Notes: generated by a model not told the origin, from the sequence alone. DNA of 42,892 nt from Pseudomonadota bacterium (GCA_026388215.1 JAPLKF010000036.1:1-42892), one strand, 5' to 3'. Positions 25,846 through 35,071 are shown, counted from the stretch's first letter. Made by a program: numbers and translations.

Positions 25846-25900
25846 GGAGTAGACAGTAGGCAGTAGGTGGTTTTTCACTGCTTACTCCATACTGCATACT
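25834..25900. repeat. Inverted pair of heptamer arrays after mtaB
   Basis: The left array has AGC at 25834, then AGT at 25841, 25848, 25855 and 25862. The right array has ACT, its reverse complement, at 25877, 25884, 25891 and 25898. Every step is 7 bases. The two arrays can pair into a long imperfect hairpin with a T-rich loop (TTTTT at 25871-25875). The mtaB stop codon lies inside the second unit. Confidence 0.85.
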
Positions 25901-25923
25901 GCTTATTTAAAGCAAGGGGGTTT

Positions 25924-26223
25924 ATGTTTATTTACGGGAACCTTCTTACAAGTATAGCTTATGTATTGAATATTTTACTTGAGATATACCTGTGGGTAAT
26001 TATTATAAGGGCTATTCTCTCATGGATTAGACCCAATCCCTATAATCCCCTTGTCAGGATTATATATGGACTGGTAGACCCTATAACATACAGGATTTCA
26101 AGATTATTTCCCACAAGGATAGGCATGATAGATATTTCCCCATTTATACTCCTGATTTTTATTATATTCCTTCAGAAATTCCTTATCAGAACGCTTTTTG
26201 ATATCGGGATGAGGATGGGATAA
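25924..26223 (+). CDS. YggT family membrane protein
   Basis: A 99-aa inner-membrane protein of the YggT/YlmG family, usually with two hydrophobic segments per repeat; here one repeat is present (LLTSIAYVLNILLEIYLW and ISPFILLIFIIFLQKFLI). The motif AILSWIRPNPYNPLVRIIYGLVDP is diagnostic. The start at 25924 follows AGGGGG; an upstream extension would be translated from the heptamer repeat and is rejected. The family has been linked to envelope or division functions. It precedes yggU, as in many bacteria. Confidence 0.92.
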   Translation: MFIYGNLLTSIAYVLNILLEIYLWVIIIRAILSWIRPNPYNPLVRIIYGLVDPITYRISRLFPTRIGMIDISPFILLIFIIFLQKFLIRTLFDIGMRMG

Positions 26224-26228
26224 AATTT

Positions 26229-26259
26229 AGGGTATAGGGTGTAGGGTACAGGATATAGC
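26229..26259. repeat. Heptamer array AGGGTNN between yggT and yggU
   Basis: Units AGGGTAT, AGGGTGT, AGGGTAC and AGGATAT start at 26229, 26236, 26243 and 26250, followed by AGC at 26257. The array sits six bases behind the yggT stop codon. Confidence 0.8.
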
Positions 26260-26276
26260 TTATCCCTGACGTTAAT

Positions 26277-26549
26277 ATGAATATCGAGATAAGGGTCATA
26301 ACAAACGCAAAAAAGAAAGAGATAAAGAGAGAAGATTCCGGGTGGAAAGTGAAACTCACATCTCTGCCCCGGGGCGGTAAAGCAAATGAAGAACTTATTG
26401 AATACCTTGCAAGTCTATTTTCTGTCAAAAAGTCTGAAATAAAGATTTTAAGGGGAAAAAAGGATAAGAAAAAGTTGGTTTTCATACCTGTTGATGAGGA
26501 GACATTAAATGCTTTTTTGAAAGAAAAGGCAAGGGTTACAACAAGTTAA
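26277..26549 (+). CDS. DUF167 / YggU family protein
   Basis: A 90-aa basic protein of the DUF167 (YggU) family with the conserved core LTSLPRGGKANEELIEYLA and KSEIKILRGKKDKKKLV. The function of the family is unknown. The length is typical. It sits between yggT and the DUF177 gene, and its stop codon is followed after one base by the next start. No clear Shine-Dalgarno sequence is visible. Confidence 0.92.
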   Translation: MNIEIRVITNAKKKEIKREDSGWKVKLTSLPRGGKANEELIEYLASLFSVKKSEIKILRGKKDKKKLVFIPVDEETLNAFLKEKARVTTS

Positions 26550-26550
26550 T

Positions 26551-27123
26551 TTGCTTGACAACCAAAGGTCAAACCCATTATATTATCAAACTCAAAAGAA
26601 GGCAACATTGATTATCAAAATTTCAGCGATTGAAGATAAATTAGTGGTAAGGGGCAATATGGAGAGTTCACAGTTTACAAGAACCGACGAAAATGAATTT
26701 GTTTCTCTTTCACCGGTAAGTTATGAGCTTACTATTAAAAAGATTGAAGACCTCGTAACTGTGGAAGGTCCGATTAGCTGCACACTGACCATGACCTGCG
26801 TAAAATGTCTGGATGAATTCACCTTACCAATGAATGTAAATCTTGATATAGAGCTCGCACCAAGGGTTCCCACCCCTCATGTATCTGAACTTGAACTAAA
26901 AGACAATGATATGGATGTATATTATTATGAAGGAGATGAGATAGATTTAGACCCATTTGTATATGACGAGGTAGTACTGAATATACCTATGAGACCCATT
27001 TGTAAAGAGGAATGCAAGGGACTTTGTGATGTTTGTAGAAAAAACAAAAATTACGAAGAGTGTAATTGCAATAAGGTTTCTGACACATTGCTGGGAGAAA
27101 AATTAAAATCTTTTTTAACTTAA
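26551..27123 (+). CDS. DUF177 (YceD-like) protein
   Basis: A 190-aa member of the DUF177/YceD family, which almost always precedes rpmF; in E. coli and plants the homologues affect 23S rRNA processing or accumulation. The conserved middle is CTLTMTCVKCLDEFTLP. A cysteine-rich end, CKEECKGLCDVCRKNKN followed by CNC, may bind zinc. It opens at a TTG right after yggU. A later start is possible because the first about 20 residues are unlike the family. Confidence 0.88.
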   Translation: MLDNQRSNPLYYQTQKKATLIIKISAIEDKLVVRGNMESSQFTRTDENEFVSLSPVSYELTIKKIEDLVTVEGPISCTLTMTCVKCLDEFTLPMNVNLDIELAPRVPTPHVSELELKDNDMDVYYYEGDEIDLDPFVYDEVVLNIPMRPICKEECKGLCDVCRKNKNYEECNCNKVSDTLLGEKLKSFLT

Positions 27124-27139
27124 GTAAGGAGAGACTGAT

Positions 27140-27322
27140 ATGGCTGTTCCAAAGAGAAAAACCACAAAATCTAAAAGAGACAAAAGAAGGACCCATTACA
27201 AGGCAACACCTTTAAATGTTGTTCTCTGCCCAAACTGTAAAGAACCCAAGTTACCTCATATTGTGTGTCCCAAATGCGGGATGTACAAGGGCAAAAAGTA
27301 TTTGGAGATAGAGGAAACTTAA
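27140..27322 (+). CDS. rpmF: 50S ribosomal protein L32
   Basis: A 60-aa ribosomal protein with the expected MAVPKRKTTKSKRDKRR start and an intact zinc ribbon, CPNC near residue 30 and CPKC near 43, i.e. the zinc-binding C+ form of L32. A GGAG ribosome-binding site precedes the ATG. It occupies the classical DUF177-rpmF-plsX position, which links ribosome and membrane-lipid synthesis. Confidence 0.98.
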   Translation: MAVPKRKTTKSKRDKRRTHYKATPLNVVLCPNCKEPKLPHIVCPKCGMYKGKKYLEIEET

Positions 27323-27326
27323 CATA

Positions 27327-28337
27327 ATGGTGAAGATAGCGGTAGATGGTATGGGGGGGGATTTTGCACCCAATGTCGTGGTATTGGGAGCAGAATCTGC
27401 ATGTAAAAAAAAGATAGCAGATGTAGTTCTCGTAGGTGATGAAAACGCTATAAAACCCCTGATAAATAATATAGATGGTATAGAGATTGTTCATACCCCC
27501 GTATATGTGGAGATGGACGATACTCCCTCAAGTGCCCTGAGAAGAAAAAGGGATTCTTCTATAAATAAAGCCTTTGAATTACTTAAAGCTAAAGATGTTC
27601 AGGCCGTTGTTACTGCTGGCAATTCCGGTGCAGCAATGGCCTTTGCAATCTTTACCCTGGGAAGATTGCCGCTGGTTGACAGACCGGCAATTGCAACTCT
27701 ACATCCAAATATAAAGGGCAGTATATCAATACTTTTAGATGCAGGTGGCAATGTGGACTGCAAATCTATGCATCTTGTTCAATTCGCCGTCATGGGTAAT
27801 GCATTCGCGCGATGCATCCTCGGGATAGATAGACCCAGGATTGGCCTTTTAAGCAATGCCGAGGAAGAAACAAAGGGGAACGAACTGACAAGGGAGGTTC
27901 ATGCTATCATCAAGACATTAAACCTCAATTATATTGGTTATGTTGAGGGCACAGACATGTATAATGGGAATGCGGATGTGGTTGTTAGTGACGGTTTTGT
28001 GGGCAATGTGGTAGTGAAGGTAAGCGAAGGGGTAGCAGAAATTCTAAACACCTTTCTTAAGGAGAACATTCGCAAGAGTTTCAGGAGGAAGATGGGGTAT
28101 TTACTTTTGAAAGATACCTTTGAAGAGCTTGCGAGAAAGATGGACTACTCAGAATATGGTGGAGCACCTCTTTTAGGGGTAGATGGTATCTGTATCATAT
28201 GTCATGGTAAATCCAATGAAAGGGCTATAAAAAACGCAATAGCATTAGCAAAAAGTTTCATTGAGAAAAATTTAAATGAGGCTATTAAAGAGGGAATGCA
28301 AAGTTATCAATCGGTTGAGAGGACAAAGGAGAAATAG
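27327..28337 (+). CDS. plsX: Phosphate acyltransferase
   Basis: Converts acyl-ACP to acyl-phosphate, the first step of phospholipid synthesis with PlsY. The 336-aa protein has [10 protein letters not shown] at the start, [23 protein letters not shown], and [16 protein letters not shown], all typical of PlsX. It begins four bases after rpmF and ends two bases before the acyl-CoA dehydrogenase gene, so the genes form one transcript. In most bacteria fabH follows plsX; here it does not. Confidence 0.97.
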   Translation: MVKIAVDGMGGDFAPNVVVLGAESACKKKIADVVLVGDENAIKPLINNIDGIEIVHTPVYVEMDDTPSSALRRKRDSSINKAFELLKAKDVQAVVTAGNSGAAMAFAIFTLGRLPLVDRPAIATLHPNIKGSISILLDAGGNVDCKSMHLVQFAVMGNAFARCILGIDRPRIGLLSNAEEETKGNELTREVHAIIKTLNLNYIGYVEGTDMYNGNADVVVSDGFVGNVVVKVSEGVAEILNTFLKENIRKSFRRKMGYLLLKDTFEELARKMDYSEYGGAPLLGVDGICIICHGKSNERAIKNAIALAKSFIEKNLNEAIKEGMQSYQSVERTKEK

Positions 28338-28339
28338 AC

Positions 28340-29500
28340 ATGGACTATTTTATTACAGAAGACCAGAAACACATTCAGGCACTGGCTCGCAGGATTGCAG
28401 AGGAAAGGATAGTCCCGATCAGGGCAGAGCTTGATGAAAATGAGGAATTCCCCTGGGGTATAATGAAAATATGTGCAGAGACAGGCCTTTTTGGTGTGAG
28501 CATACCCGAAGCATACGGAGGAATGGGCGGGGGATGCTTTGAAAACTGTATAGTTGTTGAGGAATTAAGCAGGGCATGTCTTGGTGTTTCTGTGAGTTAT
28601 GCGGCAAGTCTTCTCGGGGCACATCCTATCTTACTCGGCGGTTCAGAAGAACTGAAGAAAAAATACCTTACCGATATAGCGAGCGGCAAAAGACTTGCAG
28701 CCTTTGCCCTTACTGAACCAAACGCCGGCAGTGATGCTCAGGGTATCAGGACAGAGGCCAAAAAATTGGGTGATGAATACATTCTGAATGGCACAAAACA
28801 ATGGATTACAAATGGTGGCGAGGCTGAAATATATACTGTGATTGCAAAGACTGACAGGAGTAAGGGCGGAAGGGGTGCAACAGCGTTCATATTAGAAAAA
28901 GGGATGGAGGGCTTTTCCTTTGGCAAAAAGGAGAAAAAGCTTGGTATTAGAGCTTCTGCAACAAGGGAGCTCATATTTCAGGATTGCAAAGTTCCCAAAA
29001 AAAATGTTATAGGTAGAGAAGGCATGGGTTTTATTTTAGCCATGAGGACCTTCGACAGGACAAGGCCGGGTATTGGTGCTCAGGCAGTGGGAGTGGCCCA
29101 GGGTGCTCTTGAGGCTGCCATTAACTATGCAAGGGAAAGGGAACAGTTTGAAAAGAAGATTATCTCTTTTCAAGCAATACAACACATGCTTGCAGATATG
29201 GCAACGCAGATTGAGGCTGCCCGTGCCCTTGTCTATGCAGTAGCCCGCTATGTAGACAGTGGTGGAAAAGATTTTTCCAAGGTTTCTGCCATGAGCAAGG
29301 TATTTCCTAGTGATACGGCCATGAAGGTGACCATTGATGCAATCCAGATTCTGGGAGGATATGGATATATGAGGGATTATCCTGTGGAAAAGATGATGAG
29401 GGATGCAAAGATACTCCAGATATATGAAGGAACAAACCAGATTCAGAGAAATGTCATTGCCCTTGAGCTCGTCAGGGAAGCTGCATCGAAGAGGAGATAA
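28340..29500 (+). CDS. Acyl-CoA dehydrogenase
   Basis: A 386-aa FAD enzyme that introduces a double bond into an acyl-CoA or a related thioester. Motifs are [17 protein letters not shown] and [13 protein letters not shown] (flavin and substrate binding), [12 protein letters not shown], and [12 protein letters not shown] with the catalytic base at Glu363, as in short-chain and butyryl-CoA dehydrogenases. Its location between plsX and fabD, where fabH normally lies, is unusual. It ends exactly where fabD begins. It may link acyl-CoA degradation or synthesis to the fatty-acid operon; the substrate is not known. Confidence 0.95.
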   Translation: MDYFITEDQKHIQALARRIAEERIVPIRAELDENEEFPWGIMKICAETGLFGVSIPEAYGGMGGGCFENCIVVEELSRACLGVSVSYAASLLGAHPILLGGSEELKKKYLTDIASGKRLAAFALTEPNAGSDAQGIRTEAKKLGDEYILNGTKQWITNGGEAEIYTVIAKTDRSKGGRGATAFILEKGMEGFSFGKKEKKLGIRASATRELIFQDCKVPKKNVIGREGMGFILAMRTFDRTRPGIGAQAVGVAQGALEAAINYAREREQFEKKIISFQAIQHMLADMATQIEAARALVYAVARYVDSGGKDFSKVSAMSKVFPSDTAMKVTIDAIQILGGYGYMRDYPVEKMMRDAKILQIYEGTNQIQRNVIALELVREAASKRR

Positions 29501-30439
29501 ATGAAAAAGATAGGCATTGTTTTCCCCGGCCAGGGTTCTCAATATGTCGGCATGGGGAAAAAGCTTCACGACCGTTTTGATGATGTGAAAGGGTTGTTCA
29601 ATACAGCCGATGCAACACTTGGTTTTTCTATCACAAACCTATGTTTTAACGGGCCAGAAGATGAATTGAGGCAGACCTACAACACACAACCAGCAGTGTT
29701 GCTTGTAAGCTACGTTATCTGGCATGTATTAAAAAAAGAAATGGACATTGAACCATATCTCGCTTCAGGACATAGCCTCGGCGAATACACTGCACTGCTT
29801 GTAAGCGGCTTTTTTAATTTTGAAGATGCACTAAGGATCACAAGAAAAAGAGGGTTGCTCATGGAAGAATCGTGCCCAAAGGGCAGAGGTGGTATGGTAG
29901 CACTAATCGGAGCAGATATGAAAAAGGTGGAACCTGTTTTAAAAGAGGTGTCTCACAATGATTATGTTGCTGTTCCTGCAAATTTAAACTCCCCTGAACA
30001 GGTCGTTTTATCAGGCAATATTGATGCATTAAAGGAAAGTGTGGATAAGCTAAAGGGTATAGGATATAAAAAGGCTATCTTTTTAAATGTTTCAGGCCCG
30101 TTTCATAGTCCTCTTATGAAAGAGGCAGCAGAAAAATTGAAGGACGAGTTGAATAAGACTCTAAAAGGAGATATGCGTATACCTGTTGTATCGAATGTGG
30201 ACGCGACCCCGGGGCAAGAAAAGGATCAGGCCCTTGATAAACTTTACAGACAGATGTTTTCGCCTGTTTTGTGGGAAATGTGTGTCAGGAGAATGACAAA
30301 AGAGGGTGTGGAGATATTCCTTGAAGTTGGTCCACAAAAGGTGCTTACGAACCTGATAAAGAGGATAGAACCTAATGTCCCGTGCTACAGTATAGAAGAG
30401 ATGAAAGACATTGAATCATTAAAGGATATTCTGACATGA
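29501..30439 (+). CDS. fabD: Malonyl-CoA:ACP transacylase
   Basis: Loads malonate onto ACP for fatty-acid synthesis. The 312-aa protein has FPGQGSQYVGMG at 8-19, the nucleophile Ser92 in GHSLGEYTAL, and His202 in VSGPFHSPLM, plus a VGPQKVL ending typical of FabD. The ATG directly abuts the stop codon of the acyl-CoA dehydrogenase gene. About 100 bases of structured, non-coding sequence follow before fabG. Confidence 0.97.
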   Translation: MKKIGIVFPGQGSQYVGMGKKLHDRFDDVKGLFNTADATLGFSITNLCFNGPEDELRQTYNTQPAVLLVSYVIWHVLKKEMDIEPYLASGHSLGEYTALLVSGFFNFEDALRITRKRGLLMEESCPKGRGGMVALIGADMKKVEPVLKEVSHNDYVAVPANLNSPEQVVLSGNIDALKESVDKLKGIGYKKAIFLNVSGPFHSPLMKEAAEKLKDELNKTLKGDMRIPVVSNVDATPGQEKDQALDKLYRQMFSPVLWEMCVRRMTKEGVEIFLEVGPQKVLTNLIKRIEPNVPCYSIEEMKDIESLKDILT

Positions 30440-30541
30440 ATAAGTTGATAGACGCGGGTACCCACTTGTGGGTGGGGGGAATGATCGTCCTTCGTCCTTC
30501 GGTAAGGCATCGCAATGCGAAATACCGAACGGGGTTTTAAG
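30440..30541. other. Structured spacer between fabD and fabG
   Basis: This 102-base gap interrupts an otherwise tightly packed operon. It holds GGGTACCCACTT (30456-30467), which can fold with the following GTGGGT, two CGTCCTT heptamers in tandem (about 30486-30499), and a 7-bp stem TTCGGTA/TACCGAA (30498-30504 and 30523-30529) around an inner GCAT/ATGC pair. The first 12-mer recurs in inverted orientation in the 41720-42041 element. It may be a mobile-element remnant or a transcript-processing site. Confidence 0.55.
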
Positions 30542-31267
30542 ATGAACGGTACTGTTACAATAATTACAGGCGGTTCTCAAGGGATAGGAAGAGGTATAGC
30601 AGAGTTTTTAGCAGATAAGGGCGGAGATATTGCAATATTCGATATTATTGATGGAAGCGATGTAATAAGTGAAATTATAAAGAAAGGCGGAAGGGCAGAG
30701 TTTTTCCATGTTGATGTAACAGATTTTCATGCTGTCGAGGAGGCTGTAGAAGGCGTTATGAGAAAGATGGGGAGAATTGATAATCTTGTAAATAACGCCG
30801 GTATTGCAATAGATAAATTGCTGGTGAGAATGAAAGAAGAAGATTGGGATAGGGTCATTCAGGTAAATTTGAAAAGTGCATTTAACTGCACAAGGGCTGT
30901 TATTAAGCATATGTTAAAAACAGGTGGCAATATAGTAAGTATCTCGTCAATTACCGGAATAATGGGCAATGCAGGTCAATCAAACTATGCTGCAAGCAAA
31001 GCGGGCCTTATTGGTTTTACAAAGAGTATTGCAAAAGAATATGGGGAAAGAGGTATAAGGGCAAATGCTATTGCCCCTGGATACATAAAGACAAAAATGA
31101 CAGAATCGTTAGATGATAAAACCAGGGAAGAAATGTTTAAGGCAATCCCTTTAAAGAGGTTTGGGAAACCATTAGATGTTGCCCATGTGGTATATTTCCT
31201 TCTTTCAGAGTATGGAGGTTATGTGACTGGAGAGGTGATAAATGTTAATGGAGGTTTATATATGTAA
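30542..31267 (+). CDS. fabG: 3-oxoacyl-ACP reductase (FabG-like SDR)
   Basis: Reduces 3-oxoacyl-ACP with NADPH. The 241-aa short-chain dehydrogenase has the cofactor motif TGGSQGIGRGIAE, NNAG near residue 85, the Ser-Tyr-Lys site (SISSITG, then YAASK), and the GEVINVNGG ending. The start at 30542 is chosen because the residues before it come from the structured spacer; GGGG lies about 7 bases upstream. The genes after it (acpP, fabF) confirm its place in fatty-acid synthesis. Confidence 0.95.
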   Translation: MNGTVTIITGGSQGIGRGIAEFLADKGGDIAIFDIIDGSDVISEIIKKGGRAEFFHVDVTDFHAVEEAVEGVMRKMGRIDNLVNNAGIAIDKLLVRMKEEDWDRVIQVNLKSAFNCTRAVIKHMLKTGGNIVSISSITGIMGNAGQSNYAASKAGLIGFTKSIAKEYGERGIRANAIAPGYIKTKMTESLDDKTREEMFKAIPLKRFGKPLDVAHVVYFLLSEYGGYVTGEVINVNGGLYM

Positions 31268-31272
31268 TGTTT

Positions 31273-31303
31273 GGGGTATTTCCCCTATAAAAAATGAGGA
31301 GGT
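31273..31303 (+). promoter_or_regulatory. Hairpin and strong ribosome-binding site before acpP
   Basis: A small stem GGGG/CCCC (31273-31276 and 31282-31285) is followed by an A-rich linker and a near-perfect Shine-Dalgarno sequence GAGGAGGT (31296-31303), six bases before the acpP ATG. This is the strongest ribosome-binding site seen in the operon and fits the high demand for ACP. Confidence 0.65.
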
Positions 31304-31309
31304 AGTTAG

Positions 31310-31552
<243 letters not shown>

Positions 31553-31566
31553 AGAGGTGGAAAGCG

Positions 31567-32808
31567 TTGAAGAGAAGGGTCGTTGTCACCGGTGTTGGTC
31601 TTGTTACACCTCTTGGTATAGGAATAGACAATGTATGGGATAACATACTGAATGGTAAATCGGGTATTTCGGCGATAACAAGGTTTGATACATCCCAGTT
31701 CGAAACAAAGTTCGCAGGTGAGATTAAAGGGTTTAACCCCGAAGATTACATATCTCACAAAGAGGTCAAAAAGATGGATCTTTTTATCCATTATGCCCTC
31801 GGCGCTACAAAGATTGCAATGGACGATGCAGGTCTCGATATGTCGAGGGAAGATGCCGAGAGGGTAGGAGTAATTGTCGGAACCGGGCTTGGCGGACTCC
31901 CAACACTTGAAAAATACCACAGTGTCCTTCTGGAAAGGGGACCTGGCAGGATAACACCTTTTTTTATCCCCATGCTTATAGCCAATGAAGCGCCGGGTCA
32001 TATAGCCATTCAATATGGGATTAAAGGGCCCAATCTATGTATTGTAACCGCCTGTGCTACGGGAGCACATTCCATTGGAGATGCATATAGGGTCATCCAG
32101 TATGGTGATGCAGATGTAATGTTGGCAGGAGGATGCGAAGCAAACCTGACCCCCCTTACCGTTGGTGGTTTTAATGCAATGAAAGCGCTTTCCAGAAGAA
32201 ACGATGAGCCTGAGAAAGCCTCCAGGCCTTTCGAGAGGGATAGAGATGGGTTTGTTGTGGCAGAAGGGGCCGGGATAATCATCCTGGAAGAACTCGAGCA
32301 TGCACTCAAAAGGGGTACGAAGATCTATGCAGAGATAGTAGGTTATGGGTACAATAGTGATGCATATCACATTAGTGCGCCCTGCCCGGATGGGGATGGC
32401 TTTATACGGTGCATGAGAATGGCACTAAAGGATGCCCAATTATCAACAGAAGATGTGGATTACATCAATGCTCATGGGACATCTACTGAACTGAATGATC
32501 GTGTTGAGACAATTGCTGTAAAGGAAGTTTTTAAAGAACGGGCCTACAAGATACCTGTAAGTTCAACAAAATCCATGACAGGTCATCTATTAGGGGCAGC
32601 AGGTGCGATAGAAGCCATATTTACCATCCTGAGTATAAGGGATCAAATCTGCCCCCCAACGATCAACTATGAAAACCCTGACCCCGAATGTAACCTTGAT
32701 TATGTGCCCAATAAAGCACGGAGCCACAAAATAAATGTTGCAATGTCAAATGCTTTTGGATTTGGAGGAACAAATTGTACACTTGTATTCAGGAGATTCA
32801 GATCTTGA
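31567..32808 (+). CDS. fabF: 3-oxoacyl-ACP synthase II
   Basis: Condenses acyl-ACP with malonyl-ACP. The 413-aa protein carries the catalytic triad Cys163 (VTACATGAHS), His303 (NAHGTSTELND) and His340 (MTGHLLGAAGA), and ends NAFGFGGTN...FRRF as in FabF. It opens at a TTG 14 bases after acpP, with a GAGGTGG ribosome-binding site. Its stop codon overlaps the rpiB start (TTGA). Since no fabH is seen nearby, how chains are initiated in this organism is an open point. Confidence 0.97.
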   Translation: MKRRVVVTGVGLVTPLGIGIDNVWDNILNGKSGISAITRFDTSQFETKFAGEIKGFNPEDYISHKEVKKMDLFIHYALGATKIAMDDAGLDMSREDAERVGVIVGTGLGGLPTLEKYHSVLLERGPGRITPFFIPMLIANEAPGHIAIQYGIKGPNLCIVTACATGAHSIGDAYRVIQYGDADVMLAGGCEANLTPLTVGGFNAMKALSRRNDEPEKASRPFERDRDGFVVAEGAGIIILEELEHALKRGTKIYAEIVGYGYNSDAYHISAPCPDGDGFIRCMRMALKDAQLSTEDVDYINAHGTSTELNDRVETIAVKEVFKERAYKIPVSSTKSMTGHLLGAAGAIEAIFTILSIRDQICPPTINYENPDPECNLDYVPNKARSHKINVAMSNAFGFGGTNCTLVFRRFRS

Positions 32809-33254
32809 AGATCGCTATTGGATCAGACCACGTAGGGTATGAATTAAAGGAATACTTGAAGCAGAAATTAAAAGAAAAAGATTACCATTTAATTGATGCC
32901 GGAACAGAAACCGATGCATCAGTAGATTACCCGGATTTTGGCATAAAGGTGGCAAAACTTGTATCAGATGGGGAAGTAGAAAGAGGCATTCTTATCTGTG
33001 GAACAGGTGTAGGCATGAGTATCACGGCAAATAAGGTTAGAGGCATAAGGGCAGCACTTGTATATGACCTCTATACTGCCATACAGAGCAGAAAACATAT
33101 TGATGCAAACATTCTTGTACTTGGAGGCAGAGTAACAGGAAAAGGGCTTGCAGAAGAGATTGTTAAGGTCTGGCTTGATACTCCATTCGACGGGGGAAGA
33201 CACAAGAGAAGGATAGAAAAAATAGAACAGTGGGAAAACAAACATTTAAATTAA
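32805..33254 (+). CDS. rpiB: Ribose-5-phosphate isomerase B
   Basis: Interconverts ribose 5-phosphate and ribulose 5-phosphate. The start is taken at TTG 32805 because the protein then opens MKIAIGSDHVGYELKEYL, the family beginning, with AGGAG 9 bases upstream; the frame also opens earlier, inside fabF. The 149-aa protein contains DYPDFGIKVA, the catalytic Cys in GILICGTGVGMSITANK, and NILVLGGRVTG. It supplies pentose phosphate and precedes glyA, the usual deltaproteobacterial order. Confidence 0.95.
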   Translation: MKIAIGSDHVGYELKEYLKQKLKEKDYHLIDAGTETDASVDYPDFGIKVAKLVSDGEVERGILICGTGVGMSITANKVRGIRAALVYDLYTAIQSRKHIDANILVLGGRVTGKGLAEEIVKVWLDTPFDGGRHKRRIEKIEQWENKHLN

Positions 33255-33257
33255 AGT

Positions 33258-34505
33258 ATGAATATGAAAGATAAAGATAGAGAAATCTCCGAGCTTATCA
33301 GACACGAGATAGAGAGGGAAGAATACAGCCTTATACTTATCGCATCTGAAAACTATGTGGATGAAGAAATACTCGAGGTACAAGGCTGTGTATTAACAAA
33401 CAAATATGCAGAGGGTTATCCAGCAAAGAGATACTATAGCGGCTGTAGATATCTCGATGAAATCGAGACTATAGCAATAGAGAGGGCAAAAGCATTATTT
33501 AAAGCAGAACACGCAAATGTTCAACCTCATTCCGGCTCTGCTGCGAATATGGCTGTATTTTATGCTGTCCTCAATATAGGAGATAAAATACTCGGGATGG
33601 ATATAGCCCATGGGGGTCACCTGACACACGGTTCCAATGTGAGTTTTTCTGGAAAATTATATAAGTCTATTGGTTACAAAGTATCGGCAAAAGATGAAAT
33701 GCTGGATTATGATGAAATCAGAAGCATCGCTTTAAAAGAAAAACCAAAATTGATTATAGCAGGAGCAAGTGCATATTCAAGGACTATAGACTTTAAGAGA
33801 TTTAGAGAGATTGCAGATGAGGTGGGTGCTTATCTAATGGTAGATATGGCTCACATTGCAGGTCTTGTGGCTGCAGGATGCCACCCAAGCCCCATGGAAT
33901 TTGCCCACTTTGTAACAACAACAACCCACAAAACCCTCCGCGGTCCACGAGGGGGTATAATTCTCTGTAAAAAAGAGTTTGCAAAAATCATTGATCAGGC
34001 TATATTTCCAGGAACACAGGGTGGTCCACTTATGCATGTAATTGCGGCTAAGGCCGTTGCACTGAAAAAAGCAATGAGCGAAGAGTTTAAACAATATCAA
34101 AGGCAGATCATTGCGAATGCAAAATATCTATGCAGTTGCATGGAAAAACGTGGTTACAGGATAGTTTCTGGAGGTACGGATAACCACCTCTTTCTTATCG
34201 ATCTCTCGAATAAAGGGATAACCGGAAAGGAAGCTCAGGAAGCACTTGAAGAAAGTGGTATCATGGTCAATAAAAATCTTATACCCTTTGACAGCAAAGG
34301 CCCAAGCGTTACAAGCGGTATAAGAATAGGGACTCCGGCAGTTACTACACGGGGCATGAAAGAGAGAGAAATGGATGTGATTTCTGAACTAATAGATAAA
34401 GTTTTAAAATCCCTTGAGGACGAAAGATTACATTCTGATATCAAAGAAAAAGCGAAGGCGTTATGTAAGAAATTTCTTTTTTATTCTCATATATACAAGA
34501 TATGA
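33258..34505 (+). CDS. glyA: Serine hydroxymethyltransferase
   Basis: Makes glycine and methylene-tetrahydrofolate from serine using PLP. The 415-aa protein has [13 protein letters not shown] at 27-39, the [12 protein letters not shown] segment at 89-100, PLP Lys225 in [14 protein letters not shown], and [13 protein letters not shown] near the end. It begins three bases after rpiB; a second ATG lies at 33264. Its stop codon overlaps the start of the dCMP deaminase gene (ATGA), so translation is coupled. It supplies one-carbon units for thymidylate and purine synthesis. Confidence 0.97.
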   Translation: MNMKDKDREISELIRHEIEREEYSLILIASENYVDEEILEVQGCVLTNKYAEGYPAKRYYSGCRYLDEIETIAIERAKALFKAEHANVQPHSGSAANMAVFYAVLNIGDKILGMDIAHGGHLTHGSNVSFSGKLYKSIGYKVSAKDEMLDYDEIRSIALKEKPKLIIAGASAYSRTIDFKRFREIADEVGAYLMVDMAHIAGLVAAGCHPSPMEFAHFVTTTTHKTLRGPRGGIILCKKEFAKIIDQAIFPGTQGGPLMHVIAAKAVALKKAMSEEFKQYQRQIIANAKYLCSCMEKRGYRIVSGGTDNHLFLIDLSNKGITGKEAQEALEESGIMVNKNLIPFDSKGPSVTSGIRIGTPAVTTRGMKEREMDVISELIDKVLKSLEDERLHSDIKEKAKALCKKFLFYSHIYKI

Positions 34506-35071
34506 AAACATGCCGACCGGATTGGGATTCCTATTTCATGGAAATAGCAAAAATTGTTTCAAAAAGGTCTACCTGTATAAGGAGGAATGTGGGGGCTTTA
34601 ATCGTTAAGGACAAAAGAATACTCTCTACAGGCTATAACGGTGCGCCAATAAATTTAAAGCACTGCATGGATAGAGGATGCCTGAGACAGACGTTGAACG
34701 TGGCATCAGGTGAAAGGCATGAGCTATGCAGGGGGCTTCATGCGGAACAAAATGCAATTATACAAGCCGCATACCATGGTGTATCGATAGATGGTGCCCA
34801 GCTCTATTCCACCCATCTGCCCTGCTCTATATGTATAAAAATGATTATCAATGCAGGAATATCAAGGGTATTTTATCTTGATGGTTATCCGGATAACCTT
34901 GCCTCTGAACTTGTTCGCGAATCAGGTATTGTTCTACACAAAGTTAAAATCAATGAGCATTCAGAGTTCGGGGTTCGGCCTGCCCTGCTTCGCAGAACGA
35001 GGTCAGGGGGTTCGGGGTCTAAAAACTCAAAACTTAAAACTCGAAACTCGAAACTTCATTCGAAGCCATGA
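34502..35071 (+). CDS. dCMP deaminase (ComEB family) with repeat-derived tail
   Basis: A 189-aa zinc deaminase that should convert dCMP to dUMP for thymidylate synthesis. Zinc ligands are His80 in LHAEQNAI (with the proton-shuttling Glu82) and Cys108/Cys111 in PCSIC; TGYNGAP is also typical. Family proteins usually end near residue 150. The last about 35 residues (from 155) are translated from a heptamer repeat block and read as a basic, low-complexity tail (for example [17 protein letters not shown]). The stop overlaps the nrdR start (ATGA). The tail is probably neutral, an example of repeat exaptation. Confidence 0.9.
   Translation: MKTCRPDWDSYFMEIAKIVSKRSTCIRRNVGALIVKDKRILSTGYNGAPINLKHCMDRGCLRQTLNVASGERHELCRGLHAEQNAIIQAAYHGVSIDGAQLYSTHLPCSICIKMIINAGISRVFYLDGYPDNLASELVRESGIVLHKVKINEHSEFGVRPALLRRTRSGGSGSKNSKLKTRNSKLHSKP
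34966..35057. repeat. Heptamer arrays inside the end of the dCMP deaminase gene
   Basis: GTTCGGG and GTTCGGC stand in tandem at 34966 and 34973. ACTC/ACTT recurs at 35025, 35032, 35039, 35046 and 35053. All steps are 7 bases. Between them lies a small hairpin, CTGC-TTC-GCAG near 34985-34995. Unlike the other sites, almost all of this block is coding. Confidence 0.8.

Noticed and set aside
25834-25900. Heptamer arrays as a CRISPR array
   Set aside because: The period is 7 bases and the units are degenerate; there are no long identical repeats with spacers and no cas genes.
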